A stretch of DNA of 64,000 bases from Nereida sp024640765 (GTDB lineage: Bacteria; Pseudomonadota; Alphaproteobacteria; Rhodobacterales; Rhodobacteraceae): contig JAHEEK010000006.1 of assembly GCA_024640765.1 (NCBI GenBank), positions 66,451 through 130,450 of the forward strand, in the 5' to 3' direction. The translations under genes were made by a program, and so were the position numbers. The notes beneath the pieces are model-generated. The model did not search any database, was not told the DNA's origin, and was given only the letters and a program-made list of their open reading frames with translations. This document shows, piece after piece, positions 52,104 to 61,467 of the stretch. Positions within the stretch are counted from its first letter, which is position 1, and each line of letters begins with the position of its first letter.

Positions 52104-52688
52104 CTATGCCAAAATACGCGGGGGCGTGTCTCGTGAGGGGGCGGCATCCGCTGGGCGCATATAAAATGGCTTCGGCGGGGCGTCTTGGGGCGATTTTGCA
52201 GCGGCAAGCTTTGCGATGGCCACAGCTATTTGATCCGCTGCAGTCTGCGCCGTAACAGTCGCGATTCCATCTGGGTTCGCGCTTTCGGCATCCGCGAAAA
52301 CTGGTTCTGTTGGATCTGTGCCAAAGCGCTGGGCGTAGACGTTGCCTCGCTTTGCGTCCACAAGCGACACAACTGGCTGTGGGGCATCCAATGCGTAGGC
52401 TTCAAGCGCGGTCACACCAATTGCGGGAACTCCAAGGGAAAAAGCCAAACCGCGCGCTGCAGAAACGGAAATGCGAATGCCCGTGAAATTTCCGGGCCCT
52501 GTTCCCACGCCTATGCGGGTGATGTCGGCATAGGTCGCGCCTGCCTTTGCAAGCGCGTCCTCAATCTTGGGAAATAGCTGTTCGGCTTGGCCTTTTGCCA
52601 TTTCGTCGAACGAGGCGGCACAAACAGTATCGCCGCCCAAAACGCAGACGGCGATATGTGGGCCAGAGGTGTCGAAGGCGAGGATCAC
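52104..52688 (-). CDS. tsaB: tRNA threonylcarbamoyladenosine biosynthesis protein TsaB
   Basis: Component of the TsaBDE system that makes N6-threonylcarbamoyladenosine at position 37 of ANN-decoding tRNAs; TsaB is the non-catalytic dimerisation partner. The 194-residue protein opens VILAFDTSGPHIAVCVLGGD and contains GVGTGPGNFTGIRISVSAARG, typical of the ASKHA fold. GTG 52688 is chosen as the start, overlapping the nfu stop as GTGA; a longer frame from 52790 lies inside nfu and is rejected. Confidence 0.9.
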   Translation of the reverse strand: MILAFDTSGPHIAVCVLGGDTVCAASFDEMAKGQAEQLFPKIEDALAKAGATYADITRIGVGTGPGNFTGIRISVSAARGLAFSLGVPAIGVTALEAYALDAPQPVVSLVDAKRGNVYAQRFGTDPTEPVFADAESANPDGIATVTAQTAADQIAVAIAKLAAAKSPQDAPPKPFYMRPADAAPSRDTPPRILA

Positions 52689-53245
52689 GCGGCGACTGGG
52701 CGCACTTCGATCACCTCGGGGATGTAGTGGCGCAACAAGTTCTCGATACCCATTTTGAGCGTCAGCGTGGATGATGGACACCCCGCGCAAGCACCTTGCA
52801 TGTGCAGATATACGATGCCGCGGTCAAAGCCGTGGAACGTAATATCACCACCATCTTGGGCAACTGCCGGACGCACGCGCGTGTCGAGAATTTCCTTAAT
52901 CTGGCCAACAATCTCGCCGTCTTCGCCGGTGTGTTCAGCGTGACCGGACGAGGTGTTTTCGCCTTCCATAACGGGTTGACCGGACTGGAAATGCTCCATG
53001 ATCGCGCCAAGAAGGGCTGGTTTCAGGTGATCCCATTCGGCGTCATCGGCTTTGGTCACTGTCACAAAGTCCAGACCGAAGAACACTGCTGTTACACCTT
53101 GCACCGCGAAAAGACGCGTGGCCAACGGCGATGAGGCCGCGGCTTCTGGGGTCGTGAAATCTGCCGTACCCATGTCGAGCACTTCTTGTCCCGGGAGGAA
53201 CTTCAATGTGGCAGGGTTTGGCGTGGACTCGGTTTGAATGAACAT
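52685..53245 (-). CDS. NfuA-like NifU family iron-sulfur carrier
   Basis: Fe-S cluster carrier of 186 residues. The N-terminal Nfu_N domain (TESTPNPATLKFLPG at the start) is followed by a NifU C-terminal domain (AQDGGDITFHGF, CAGCPSSTLTLKMGIE with the CxxC cluster ligands). ATG 53245 has AAGGAGA upstream, whereas 53296 would be a spurious extension. The start of tsaB overlaps its stop, suggesting co-transcription with tsaB and rimI. Confidence 0.93.
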   Translation of the reverse strand: MFIQTESTPNPATLKFLPGQEVLDMGTADFTTPEAAASSPLATRLFAVQGVTAVFFGLDFVTVTKADDAEWDHLKPALLGAIMEHFQSGQPVMEGENTSSGHAEHTGEDGEIVGQIKEILDTRVRPAVAQDGGDITFHGFDRGIVYLHMQGACAGCPSSTLTLKMGIENLLRHYIPEVIEVRPVAA

Positions 53246-53323
53246 CGGAAAGGTCTCCTTTGCATCAGATATGCGATCGCTGCGCCATTTAGTCAATAGT
53301 TTAGAATGGTTCTAAAATGTAAT

Positions 53324-53779
53324 TTAGGTGATCGCTTCCAGCTTTTCTTTGCTGATGTCGCCGGGAACAATCGTCATTGGCACGGGAAGTGCGCCTGCGT
53401 TTTTGGTCATTTGCGTGACAAGCGGGCCAGGTCCTTTTTTGTCTGTAGCCGCGCCCAACACCAAAATACCAACTTCTGGATCATCCATAATCTGTTGTAC
53501 GATCTCCTCAGACGGGCGGCCTTCACGGATCACCAATTCTGGCTCGATCGAGAGTTTGTCGCGCATCCATTTGGCGTAGACCTCAAAATGCACTTCGATC
53601 CGCTCGCGGGCTTCGGCGCGCATGATGTCGGCAACGCCGATCCAGTGGTTGAACTCCTCTGGTGGAATGACCGAGAGGATTTCCACGCCGCCGCCAGTTT
53701 TGGACGCACGCATGGCTGCAAACCGCATCGCATTGAGGCATTCGCGGCTGTCGTCCAAGACAACAAGGAACTTACGCAT
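53324..53779 (-). CDS. Universal stress protein (UspA family)
   Basis: Cytoplasmic USP of 151 residues: FLVVLDDSRECLNAMRFAAM at the N-terminus and ILVLGAATDKKGPGPLVTQM, with the ATP-binding Gly-rich loop in degenerate form, then LPVPMTIVPGDI. The function is stress-related and undefined. It is a separate minus-strand unit upstream of nfu, 78 bp away. Confidence 0.88.
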   Translation of the reverse strand: MRKFLVVLDDSRECLNAMRFAAMRASKTGGGVEILSVIPPEEFNHWIGVADIMRAEARERIEVHFEVYAKWMRDKLSIEPELVIREGRPSEEIVQQIMDDPEVGILVLGAATDKKGPGPLVTQMTKNAGALPVPMTIVPGDISKEKLEAIT

Positions 53780-53856
53780 AATTTTTCCCCTCCCTCGGGA
53801 TGCTAACCGATGCGATCATGACCGCAGTGCACGGCGCTGGCAATCGAAAGATGTGA

Positions 53857-54075
53857 CTATTTGTAATGCGCGCGCCTATCTCCAAAGGTGCGTACCCTTT
53901 TTCGCCACGTGCGGTAGCTGGATGTTTTGAGATTTGAACGCATCAGCGCTTTGACCTCTTTGTCCTTCAGGCCGTATTCGCGTTCGATATCGGCGAATGC
54001 AGTGTGATCGGAGAGGGCCATTTCAATGATGGCGCTGATGTCGGCTTCGGAAAGGTCTGTCATGAAGCCTGACAT
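53857..54075 (-). CDS. TIGR03643 family small protein
   Basis: Short basic protein of about 70 residues: LSEADISAIIEMALSDHTAF, then YGLKDKEVKALMR and SSYRTWRKRVR. The pattern is TIGR03643, a DUF2805-like group of unknown function. ATG 54075 or 54063 are possible starts; the longer frame from 54186 overlaps trpS and is unlikely. It lies 38 bp downstream of trpS on the same strand. Confidence 0.8.
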   Translation of the reverse strand: MSGFMTDLSEADISAIIEMALSDHTAFADIEREYGLKDKEVKALMRSNLKTSSYRTWRKRVRTFGDRRAHYK

Positions 54076-54112
54076 AACGCGCCTGTTCCATGTGCCAAGG
54101 GTGTGGCGTGCG

Positions 54113-55132
54113 TTAGCGGACCATCCCCACAATTTCGAGTGTTTTTGCAAGAATTGGCGCTGCAATCTCGCGGCCCCGTTCCGCACCTCGGGCCAGAATG
54201 CGGTCGATCTCGGCTTGGTCTTCCATCAATCGCGACATTTCAGTGCCAATGGGGGCAAGCTTTTCAACAGCCAGATCTGCAAGGACTGGCTTGAACGTGC
54301 CAAATTGAGAGCCAGCATGCTGGTCCAGCACTTGTTGTGGAGTGATTTCGGCCAAAGCGGCATAGATGTTCACAAGATTGCGCGCATCTGGGCGCTCGTC
54401 CAACCCATCAAGCGCTTCGGGAAGCGGTTCAGGATCTGTTTTGGCCTTGCGGATCTTTTTGGCAATCGCGTCAGCGGTGTCTGTCATGTTGATCCGGCTC
54501 AGATCAGACGGGTCAGACTTTGACATTTTCTTGGTGCCATCGCGCAATGACATCACACGGGTGGCCGCCCCTTCAATCACCGGTTCGGTGATTGGGAAAA
54601 AGTCGACGCCGTAGTCGTGGTTAAACTTGGCGGCAATGTCGCGGGTCAGCTCAAGGTGTTGTTTTTGATCTTCGCCCACGGGCACGTGCGTGGCGTGATA
54701 AACTAGGATATCTGCGGCCATCAGGGCAGGGTAGGCAAACAACCCAAGCGAGGCTTGTTCTGCGTTTTTGCCCGCCTTGTCTTTCCACTGGGTCATGCGG
54801 CCCATCCAGCCCATGCGCGCCACACAATTGAAAATCCATCCCAGTTGCGCGTGCTCGGGAACTTGGGATTGATTGAACAAAACAGATTTTTCGGGATCAA
54901 TGCCGCTGGCGATGAAGCCTGCGCAAAGCTCGCGTGTGTTATGAGCAAGATCTTTAGGGTCTTGGGCGACAGTGATCGCGTGCAAATCCACCATGCAGTA
55001 AATCGTTTCGTGGGTGCCGGCGTCTTGCATGTCCACAAAGCGTTTCATCGCGCCAAGGTAGTTGCCAAGGGTCAACCCACCAGATGGCTGGATGCCGGAA
55101 AAGACGCGTGGGGTGAACTGTGACGTGCTCAT
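54113..55132 (-). CDS. trpS: Tryptophanyl-tRNA synthetase
   Basis: Class I aminoacyl-tRNA synthetase charging tRNA-Trp. The 339-residue protein begins with RVFSGIQPSGGLTLGNYLGA (TxGN variant of the HIGH motif near residues 16-24) and contains GEDQKQHLELTRD and the KMSKS loop KKMSKSDPSDL. ATG 55132 is preferred; ATG 55141 and a longer frame from 55240 are in frame. It shares a 75-bp divergent region with the rhomboid-like gene. Confidence 0.96.
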   Translation of the reverse strand: MSTSQFTPRVFSGIQPSGGLTLGNYLGAMKRFVDMQDAGTHETIYCMVDLHAITVAQDPKDLAHNTRELCAGFIASGIDPEKSVLFNQSQVPEHAQLGWIFNCVARMGWMGRMTQWKDKAGKNAEQASLGLFAYPALMAADILVYHATHVPVGEDQKQHLELTRDIAAKFNHDYGVDFFPITEPVIEGAATRVMSLRDGTKKMSKSDPSDLSRINMTDTADAIAKKIRKAKTDPEPLPEALDGLDERPDARNLVNIYAALAEITPQQVLDQHAGSQFGTFKPVLADLAVEKLAPIGTEMSRLMEDQAEIDRILARGAERGREIAAPILAKTLEIVGMVR

Positions 55133-55207
55133 GACTGACATTCCATCTGGTGCAAAACTGTCGCAGCGATTACCTATGACACAGCAATCCGTCAAGGAGC
55201 CGACAAG

Positions 55208-55885
55208 ATGAACCAACAACCCGTTGTCCACCCTCTGCACCCCGTTGTGCTTTTACTTACTGCGGGATTTGTGATCCCCGAGTTGATGTTCGCGCTTGGG
55301 GGGACTGGTTTTGTAGGTGGCCCCGAGGCGTCAGGTTGGCGGCTGGCTGCGATCCAAGACTATGGCTTTTACGGCCAGATCATAGATGATGGTCTTGAGC
55401 GCGGAATTTGGACGCTGGACCGATTGAAGCGGTTTCTTACTTACCCCTTTGTGCACCTTTCCCTGACGCAGGCCCTCTTTGCGGGGGTGTTCGTGTTGGC
55501 GCTTGGCAAAACTGTGTCTGATGCGTTCGGCGGTGTTGCGGCGTTTTTGGTGTTCTTCGTCTCCTCCATCGTGGGTGCTTTGGCTTTTGGGTTGGCATTT
55601 GATGATCCGTCGCCACTGGTGGGGGGCTATCCCGGTGCGTACGGTCTTATTGGCGCATTCACGTATTTATTAGCCGCACAGCTTGCGGCGCGCGGCGAGC
55701 CACAAGTGCGCGCGTTCATGTTGATCGGGTTCTTGCTGGGCATTCAGCTGCTTTTTGCCTTGTTGCTTGGGTCTAACAGCACTTGGATCGCGGATGCAGT
55801 TGGCTTTGCGGCAGGTTTTTTGCTTAGCGGAATTGTGCGCCCCGGTGGCTGGGCTGGCATTTTGGCACGCATTCGCCGCAACTGA
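55208..55885 (+). CDS. Rhomboid family protein lacking the catalytic dyad
   Basis: Membrane protein of 225 residues with six predicted helices and a rhomboid-like layout: YPFVHLSLTQALFAGVFVLA, then LVGGYPGAYGLIGAFTYLL, then WIADAVGFAAGFLLSG. In active rhomboids the second block reads G-x-S-G and the third contains a catalytic His. Here the Ser is replaced by Pro142 and the His by Asp196, so proteolysis is not expected. It is probably an inactive rhomboid used as a membrane adaptor. It converges on murJ with 1 bp between the stops. Confidence 0.85.
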   Translation: MNQQPVVHPLHPVVLLLTAGFVIPELMFALGGTGFVGGPEASGWRLAAIQDYGFYGQIIDDGLERGIWTLDRLKRFLTYPFVHLSLTQALFAGVFVLALGKTVSDAFGGVAAFLVFFVSSIVGALAFGLAFDDPSPLVGGYPGAYGLIGAFTYLLAAQLAARGEPQVRAFMLIGFLLGIQLLFALLLGSNSTWIADAVGFAAGFLLSGIVRPGGWAGILARIRRN

Positions 55886-55886
55886 T

Positions 55887-57425
55887 TTATCTGCGCAGTG
55901 CCTGTCGGAAATCCTGCATTTTGAAGGCGCCCAAGATTTGCCCTGCAACGCCGTAAGCGACGACCCCTGTGGCGCAAAGCGCAAGCAGCCCAAGCCCGCG
56001 CCACGGACTGTCATAAAGGACCGGTGTCAGCGTGCTTGCAACGCCCCATAGGCTCGCACCCATAATGCCTGAGGCTGCAATGATCCGAGGCAGGCGTGTT
56101 TTGAAGCGGGCGTCAAAACACGCCGCATCGCCCATGGGTTTGGTTTTAATCCACAGCAGTGCCGCCATGCCCCATCCCGCCAGAGACGTGCCCCAGGCGG
56201 CGGCTGTAAATCCGATAAGCGGCGATAGCCCCACCGCCACAACGGCATTGATGAACAGGGAGACTAACGCAAAATAGAACGGTCGCTTTGTGTCGTGACG
56301 GGCAAAGAAAAGCGGCTGCAGCGTTTTTTGAAGCACAAACGCAGGAAGCCCAAGCCCGTAGATTGCCACAGCCCACGCGGTTGCTTGGGCATCAGTGAAA
56401 GCAAATGCGCCGCGTTGAAAGAGCACACTGATCAGTGGCAGTGGGATGACGATAAGTGCGACTGATGCGGGAACCGTCAGCGCAAGGCTTAGCTCCGTTG
56501 CGCGGTTGAACGCATTACGGCCACCAACGGTATCATTGGCCTCAAGTTTGCGGCTGAGGTCCGGCAAAAGCACCACACCGATAGCAATTGCAACAACGCC
56601 GAGGGGCAGCTGATAAAGGCGGTCTGCGTAGTTTAGCCAAGCGATTGCGCCGTCAAATTGGCTGGCGATCTGCCGCCCGATCAAAAGGTTGATCTGAACC
56701 ACACCGCCTGCAAGCATCGCGGGCCCCATGACCAGCATCAGCCGCTTTAGTTCAGGCGTCATGCGCGGCCGGGCGGGTGTGATCCTAAAGCCAGCCCGTG
56801 CAGCGGCGCTCCAGACCAAAGCGAATTGCGCAATGCCGGCAATGGGCACGGCCCACGCCAATGTAAGCCCCATGTCCCAGCCGATCTGATAGGCCAGCAT
56901 CAGTGCCGCGATGAAGACAACGTTTAACAACGCAGGTGCTGCGGCTGCCGCTACAAAACGGCCTGTTGCGTTAAGTACACCTGACAAAAGGGCGGCCAGC
57001 GAAATGAAGATGATATAGGCAAAAGTAATACGTCCAAAGCTTACCGCAAGATCAAAGCGGGCGTCGCCTGTAAACCCCGCGGCCATGGCGTAAACAAGCG
57101 CGGGCATTGCAAACAGGGCCACCACGGTCAGTCCGATCAATGCCGCAGCCAGCCCCGTGAACGCATCACGGGCGAAAGGCAGGGCGCCGTCATTTGCTTC
57201 GAGTTTTTTGGAGAACATGGGCACGAAGGCCATGTTGAACGCCCCTTCGGCAAAGAAACGGCGGAACATATTGGGCAGTGAAAATGCGATCAGGAACGCT
57301 TCGGCTACAGGGCCCGCACCCAAAAATGCCGCAATGGTGATGTCGCGCACAAACCCCAAAATGCGGCTGAGTAACGTCCAGCCCCCCACAGTGAGCATGC
57401 CTGAGATGAGACGGATGCGTTTCAT
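55887..57425 (-). CDS. murJ: Lipid II flippase MurJ
   Basis: Flips lipid II across the inner membrane for peptidoglycan synthesis. The 512-residue protein has about 14 hydrophobic segments and MurJ features: TLLSRILGFVRDITIAAFLG at the N-terminus, FNMAFVPMFSKKLEANDG, NLLIGRQIASQF-type INLLIGRQIASQ and LPLGVVAIAIGVVLLPDLS. Its ATG overlaps the glnD stop by 4 nt, a linkage seen in other alphaproteobacteria. Confidence 0.95.
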   Translation of the reverse strand: MKRIRLISGMLTVGGWTLLSRILGFVRDITIAAFLGAGPVAEAFLIAFSLPNMFRRFFAEGAFNMAFVPMFSKKLEANDGALPFARDAFTGLAAALIGLTVVALFAMPALVYAMAAGFTGDARFDLAVSFGRITFAYIIFISLAALLSGVLNATGRFVAAAAAPALLNVVFIAALMLAYQIGWDMGLTLAWAVPIAGIAQFALVWSAAARAGFRITPARPRMTPELKRLMLVMGPAMLAGGVVQINLLIGRQIASQFDGAIAWLNYADRLYQLPLGVVAIAIGVVLLPDLSRKLEANDTVGGRNAFNRATELSLALTVPASVALIVIPLPLISVLFQRGAFAFTDAQATAWAVAIYGLGLPAFVLQKTLQPLFFARHDTKRPFYFALVSLFINAVVAVGLSPLIGFTAAAWGTSLAGWGMAALLWIKTKPMGDAACFDARFKTRLPRIIAASGIMGASLWGVASTLTPVLYDSPWRGLGLLALCATGVVAYGVAGQILGAFKMQDFRQALRR

Positions 57426-60157
57426 GCCTCGGCTGCACGCTCCACGCCGCGCTCAATGGCATCGCGCAAATTCCGCTCAAGGCCTTTTTGTTTGCTTTCG
57501 GAGTAAAACTTAAGGCCGAACATATCTTTGACGTAGAACGCATCCACGACCTGTTCGCCGTAGGTGGCGATGATGGCGCTGCCGATGTTGATATTGGCGG
57601 CTGCCAGCGCGCGGGTCAGATCATGAAGTAGGCCCGGGCGGTCACGGGTGTCGACCTCGATAATTGTATAAATATCCGAGCCGTCGTTATCGAAAGTGAT
57701 TGTTGTCGGCACGCGAAACGCTTTTTCGCGTTTCTTGATTTTGTCTTTTGGCGCGAGCGCGTCGCGGGTGATGACCTCGCCGCGCAGGGTCTTGCCGATC
57801 ATTTGTTCAAGACGGGGCAGGCGGCTTGCCTCAAAGGGGGTTTCATTGGCGTCTTGCACCCAAAACGCGGCTGTTGCGTAGCCGTCTTTGGTGGTGAACG
57901 TCCGTGCGTCCACAATGTTTGCGCCAACCAAGGCCAACGCGCCTGCGATGCGGCTGAAAATGCCAGGGTGATCGGCCATGACACAAACCGCGCGGGTGGC
58001 GTCGCGGTCCTCGTCCATGGTTAGTTTGACGCGAATATCCGTATCGCCAATGCCGCGCAACAGATGCGCCACATCAACGTGGGCTGTTACGTGCAAGCCT
58101 TGCCAATATGGCGGGTAGTGCCTGTTTGTCTCAACCCGCAGATCTTTTGTGCCCCAATCGGGAAGTGCCGCGCGCAACGCCTTTTTCGCCTCTGCACCGC
58201 GAGTTTCACGGTTCAGCGCCTCCATGCCGCCCTCAAGGGCGCGGCGGGTCTGGCGGTAAAGCGCGCGCAACAGCGAGGCTTTCCAGTTGTTCCACGTGTC
58301 CGGACCCACGCCGCGAATGTCACACACAGTGATAAGCAACAACAAATCCAGCCGCCCAACAGCTTTCACTGCCTTGGCAAAGTCGCGCACCGTGCGCGGA
58401 TCAGCAATATCGCGTTTTTGTGCGGTGTCTGACATCAGCAAGTGGTAGCGCACCAGCCACTCGACGGTTTCACATTCTGATTTGCTCAGCCCCAAACGTG
58501 GGCAGACTTTTCGAGCGATTTGTGCACCAAGGATTGAGTGGTCCTCGGAGCGTCCTTTGCCGATGTCGTGCAGCAATAGTGCTACGTAAAGTATCTTGCG
58601 GTTGATGCCGCTTTGAATGATGTCAGACGCCACGGGTAGGTCTTCAAGCAGCTCACCTTTCTCAATGCGGTGCAGATGGCTAATCGTTTGGATGGTGTGC
58701 TCATCAACAGTGTAGCTGTGATACATATTGAACTGCATCATCGCGACGATCGGCTCAAATTCGGGAATGAATGCGGAAAGCACCCCAAGCTCGTTCATTC
58801 GACGCAGCGAGCGTTCGGGGTTGTCGTGTTTGAGAAGCAAGTCGAGAAAGATGCGCTTGGCCTCAGGGGTGCTGCGCAAGTTATTATCGACCAGTGGAAT
58901 GTTGGCGGCCAAAATCCGCATCGCGTTGGGATGGATCAAAGTACCTGTGCGCAGTGCTTCTTCAAAGATACGCAGCATATTCACGGGCGTCTCAACGAAC
59001 ACCTCTGGGTCAGGCACCGTGATGCGGTTTTGCTCAATGGCAAAAGGCGCACGTACCCGTGGTTTGCGTTTGAAAATACGCATCAACATGGGTTCAGATT
59101 TGAGATGGTCGTTCTCAAGAGCCGTCAAGAATATGCGGGTTAGTTCACCAACAGAAGTGGCGTGACGGAAGTAAGCCTGCATGAAATGTTCAACGCCGCG
59201 CCGCCCCGAATGATCGGTGTAGCCCATTGCATCAGCCACCTCGACTTGCATATCAAATGTCAGCTGATCCACGGGGCGTGAGGCGACCAAATGCAGATGG
59301 CATCGCGTTGCCCATAAAAAGTCTTCTGCACGCAGAAAAGTCTCGAACTCGTCATCGGTGAAAACGCCAAGCTCAACAAGGTTGCTGGGGTCATCAACCC
59401 CGTGCAGGTATTTGTTCATCCAAAAGAGCGATTGCAGATCGCGCAGACCGCCTTTGCCCTCTTTTACATTTGGTTCAACCATGTAGCGCTGTCCGCCTTG
59501 CTTGCGGTGCCGCTCGGCGCGTTCCTCAAGTTTGGCTTCAATGAATTCGGACGCCGTGGACTGAAAGAGGTCAGTCCAAAGTTGGTCGCGCAATTCATCG
59601 CCCAACGTCTGATCTCCGCAGATATAGCGTTGCTCAACAAGCGAGGTACGGATGGTGAAATCTTCACGGCCAAGTCTGATACAGTCCGCGATGGTCCGGC
59701 TGGCTTGGCCAACTTTCAGACGCAAATCCCACAGCATGTAGAGTATCGATTCAATCGTACTCTCGGCCCAAGCTGTGATTTTGGTGGGGGTAAGAAACAG
59801 CAAATCCACGTCTGAATGTGGCGCCATTTCTGCGCGGCCATAGCCACCCACGGCAATAACGGCAAGCCGCTCGCCCTTTGTGGGGTTGGTGTTGCGGTGC
59901 AGATACGTCTCGGCAACCCAATGCACTGTGCGCACAAGTCCGTCCGTCAAAAATGCATAGGCCGATGTTGTGGGGCGCGCGTGGGTTGGTTCGGCCAGAA
60001 ACGCCTCTTTGATGACTACGCGGCCCTTGGCATTTGCGTCTGTAAGATAGTCTACCGTTGCGGCACGAATGGCTTTTGCATCCGCACAGTCGTCAAGGAT
60101 GCGCGTCAGGTCGTCTTGGGCTGCGGCTTGATCGAAAACGACAAAGGCCGGCGCCAC
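57422..60157 (-). CDS. glnD: [Protein-PII] uridylyltransferase / uridylyl-removing enzyme
   Basis: Nitrogen-status sensor that uridylylates and deuridylylates PII proteins in response to glutamine. Domains in order: nucleotidyltransferase (GGYGRAEMAPHSDVDLLFL), helical linker, HD hydrolase (LLLHDIGKGRSEDHS) and two C-terminal ACT domains (VMADHPGIFSRIAGAL; VDTRDRPGLLHDLTRAL). The frame is open up to 60331 (969 residues), but that would overlap the upstream lipoprotein gene by 137 bp. GTG 60157, with GGAG 6 nt upstream, gives 911 residues, closer to the family. The start is therefore tentative. Confidence 0.93.
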   Translation of the reverse strand: MAPAFVVFDQAAAQDDLTRILDDCADAKAIRAATVDYLTDANAKGRVVIKEAFLAEPTHARPTTSAYAFLTDGLVRTVHWVAETYLHRNTNPTKGERLAVIAVGGYGRAEMAPHSDVDLLFLTPTKITAWAESTIESILYMLWDLRLKVGQASRTIADCIRLGREDFTIRTSLVEQRYICGDQTLGDELRDQLWTDLFQSTASEFIEAKLEERAERHRKQGGQRYMVEPNVKEGKGGLRDLQSLFWMNKYLHGVDDPSNLVELGVFTDDEFETFLRAEDFLWATRCHLHLVASRPVDQLTFDMQVEVADAMGYTDHSGRRGVEHFMQAYFRHATSVGELTRIFLTALENDHLKSEPMLMRIFKRKPRVRAPFAIEQNRITVPDPEVFVETPVNMLRIFEEALRTGTLIHPNAMRILAANIPLVDNNLRSTPEAKRIFLDLLLKHDNPERSLRRMNELGVLSAFIPEFEPIVAMMQFNMYHSYTVDEHTIQTISHLHRIEKGELLEDLPVASDIIQSGINRKILYVALLLHDIGKGRSEDHSILGAQIARKVCPRLGLSKSECETVEWLVRYHLLMSDTAQKRDIADPRTVRDFAKAVKAVGRLDLLLLITVCDIRGVGPDTWNNWKASLLRALYRQTRRALEGGMEALNRETRGAEAKKALRAALPDWGTKDLRVETNRHYPPYWQGLHVTAHVDVAHLLRGIGDTDIRVKLTMDEDRDATRAVCVMADHPGIFSRIAGALALVGANIVDARTFTTKDGYATAAFWVQDANETPFEASRLPRLEQMIGKTLRGEVITRDALAPKDKIKKREKAFRVPTTITFDNDGSDIYTIIEVDTRDRPGLLHDLTRALAAANINIGSAIIATYGEQVVDAFYVKDMFGLKFYSESKQKGLERNLRDAIERGVERAAEA

Positions 60158-60194
60158 AAGGGGCTCCGGACCTTCGTGTTCAAAATCGTCGGCG

Positions 60195-61385
60195 TCAGAA
60201 ACCAGCGCCGCTGAAGTTTTTGGGAGCTGGGTCAAGGATTGCCACCTGATTGTTTTCAATTTTCGCGACAGCAAGGCCGCGCTCGTTTGTGCCGTCGGGC
60301 AGAAGGCGGAAGATGCCTTGGGTGCCGACAAATCCCGATTGGCGGGTAAGGCTTGGTGAAGTCAGCGCGTCAGAGCGGCCTTGGGCCAAAAGTGCGCCGA
60401 TTGCAGCGATACCGTCGTAAGAAAGACCTGCGATGGGGTGTGGGCGTTCGGAATATTCTGCTTGGTAGCGAGCGGCGAAGTTACGCTCAAGCGATTGGTC
60501 GGGTAGTGTGAACACACCACCCTGCAGGCCTGGCAGGGCAAGTGACTGTGGCTGGGAACTCCACCGTGTCAGTCCCATCAGCTGAATATCCATCCCAAGG
60601 CCACGCTCGGGCAGGGCTGTCATCAAAAACGGCAAGTCGGACTCAGGGCCCGCTGTCACAAATAACGTATCGGCACCGGTTTCCTTGACTGTCGCGCTGA
60701 TGCGGCGGGCTGCGTTGTTGATGCCGTCTTGGCTGAACGGATAGCTTTCAACACCCGTAATCGTGGCGCCATTGCGATTTGCTGCACTGATAATAGCATC
60801 TCTGCCAACTTGCCCTGCGAGTTCGTCTGCGTGGGCGATCAAGATATTGGTTCTGCCAATTTGACGACCATAATTTACCAGACGGTTTGCTGTGTTCTCA
60901 AATGTTGGCCCCAGAATGAAAAGGTTACCACCGGCGATTGATGCGTTGTTGGAGAAGGCCAAGACATTCGTGTTTGTGCCAGCGATGGCCACTGCCGCTG
61001 CGTTTGCAGCCTCTGCATAAAGTGGCCCAAGGATAATTTTGGCGCCGTCATTTACGGCAGCGATTGCGGCGTTTGAGGCCTGCTGCGGGGTGCCTGCCGT
61101 GTCATAAACGCGTAGGTCAATCTTGGCATTCGTCTGATCCGCAATGGCAAGACGTGCGGCGTTTTCAAGGTTGCGTGCCAGAAGTGCATCGCTTTCGCGG
61201 CCTGACCCGTTTGGCACCAACAGCGCGATTTGGACCATTTTGTTTGGGTTCACGCTTTGCCCTGACAGGCCGCCCACGGAAGTTGTGTTGCAAGCGGCAA
61301 GGGCAAGCAACGCGGCTGCCCCCATAAAGCGCAGTGCTGCACGGCGCGGGTTGAAAGTGATACGATTGCGTGTACGCGTAACCAT
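60195..61385 (-). CDS. Penicillin-binding protein activator (LppC/LpoA-like lipoprotein)
   Basis: Lipoprotein of 396 residues with a type II signal: AALLALAACNTTS, with the lipid-modified Cys after AA. It is preceded by an unusually long basic n-region (MVTRTRNRITFNPRRAALRF). The mature part is a periplasmic binding-protein fold (VQIALLVPNGSGRESDALL; YDTAGTPQQASNAAIAAV; GPLYAEAANAAAVAIAG) like LppC/LpoA, the outer-membrane activator of PBP1. It is divergent from rsmI, as is common in alphaproteobacteria. Confidence 0.9.
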   Translation of the reverse strand: MVTRTRNRITFNPRRAALRFMGAAALLALAACNTTSVGGLSGQSVNPNKMVQIALLVPNGSGRESDALLARNLENAARLAIADQTNAKIDLRVYDTAGTPQQASNAAIAAVNDGAKIILGPLYAEAANAAAVAIAGTNTNVLAFSNNASIAGGNLFILGPTFENTANRLVNYGRQIGRTNILIAHADELAGQVGRDAIISAANRNGATITGVESYPFSQDGINNAARRISATVKETGADTLFVTAGPESDLPFLMTALPERGLGMDIQLMGLTRWSSQPQSLALPGLQGGVFTLPDQSLERNFAARYQAEYSERPHPIAGLSYDGIAAIGALLAQGRSDALTSPSLTRQSGFVGTQGIFRLLPDGTNERGLAVAKIENNQVAILDPAPKNFSGAGF

Positions 61386-61467
61386 GGTAAACCAAAACTC
61401 CCTCGTGGTGGGCCAACATTCGGACCCTTGCTGCGTATCATAGATATATCACTAGGCGGGTCTAGGC

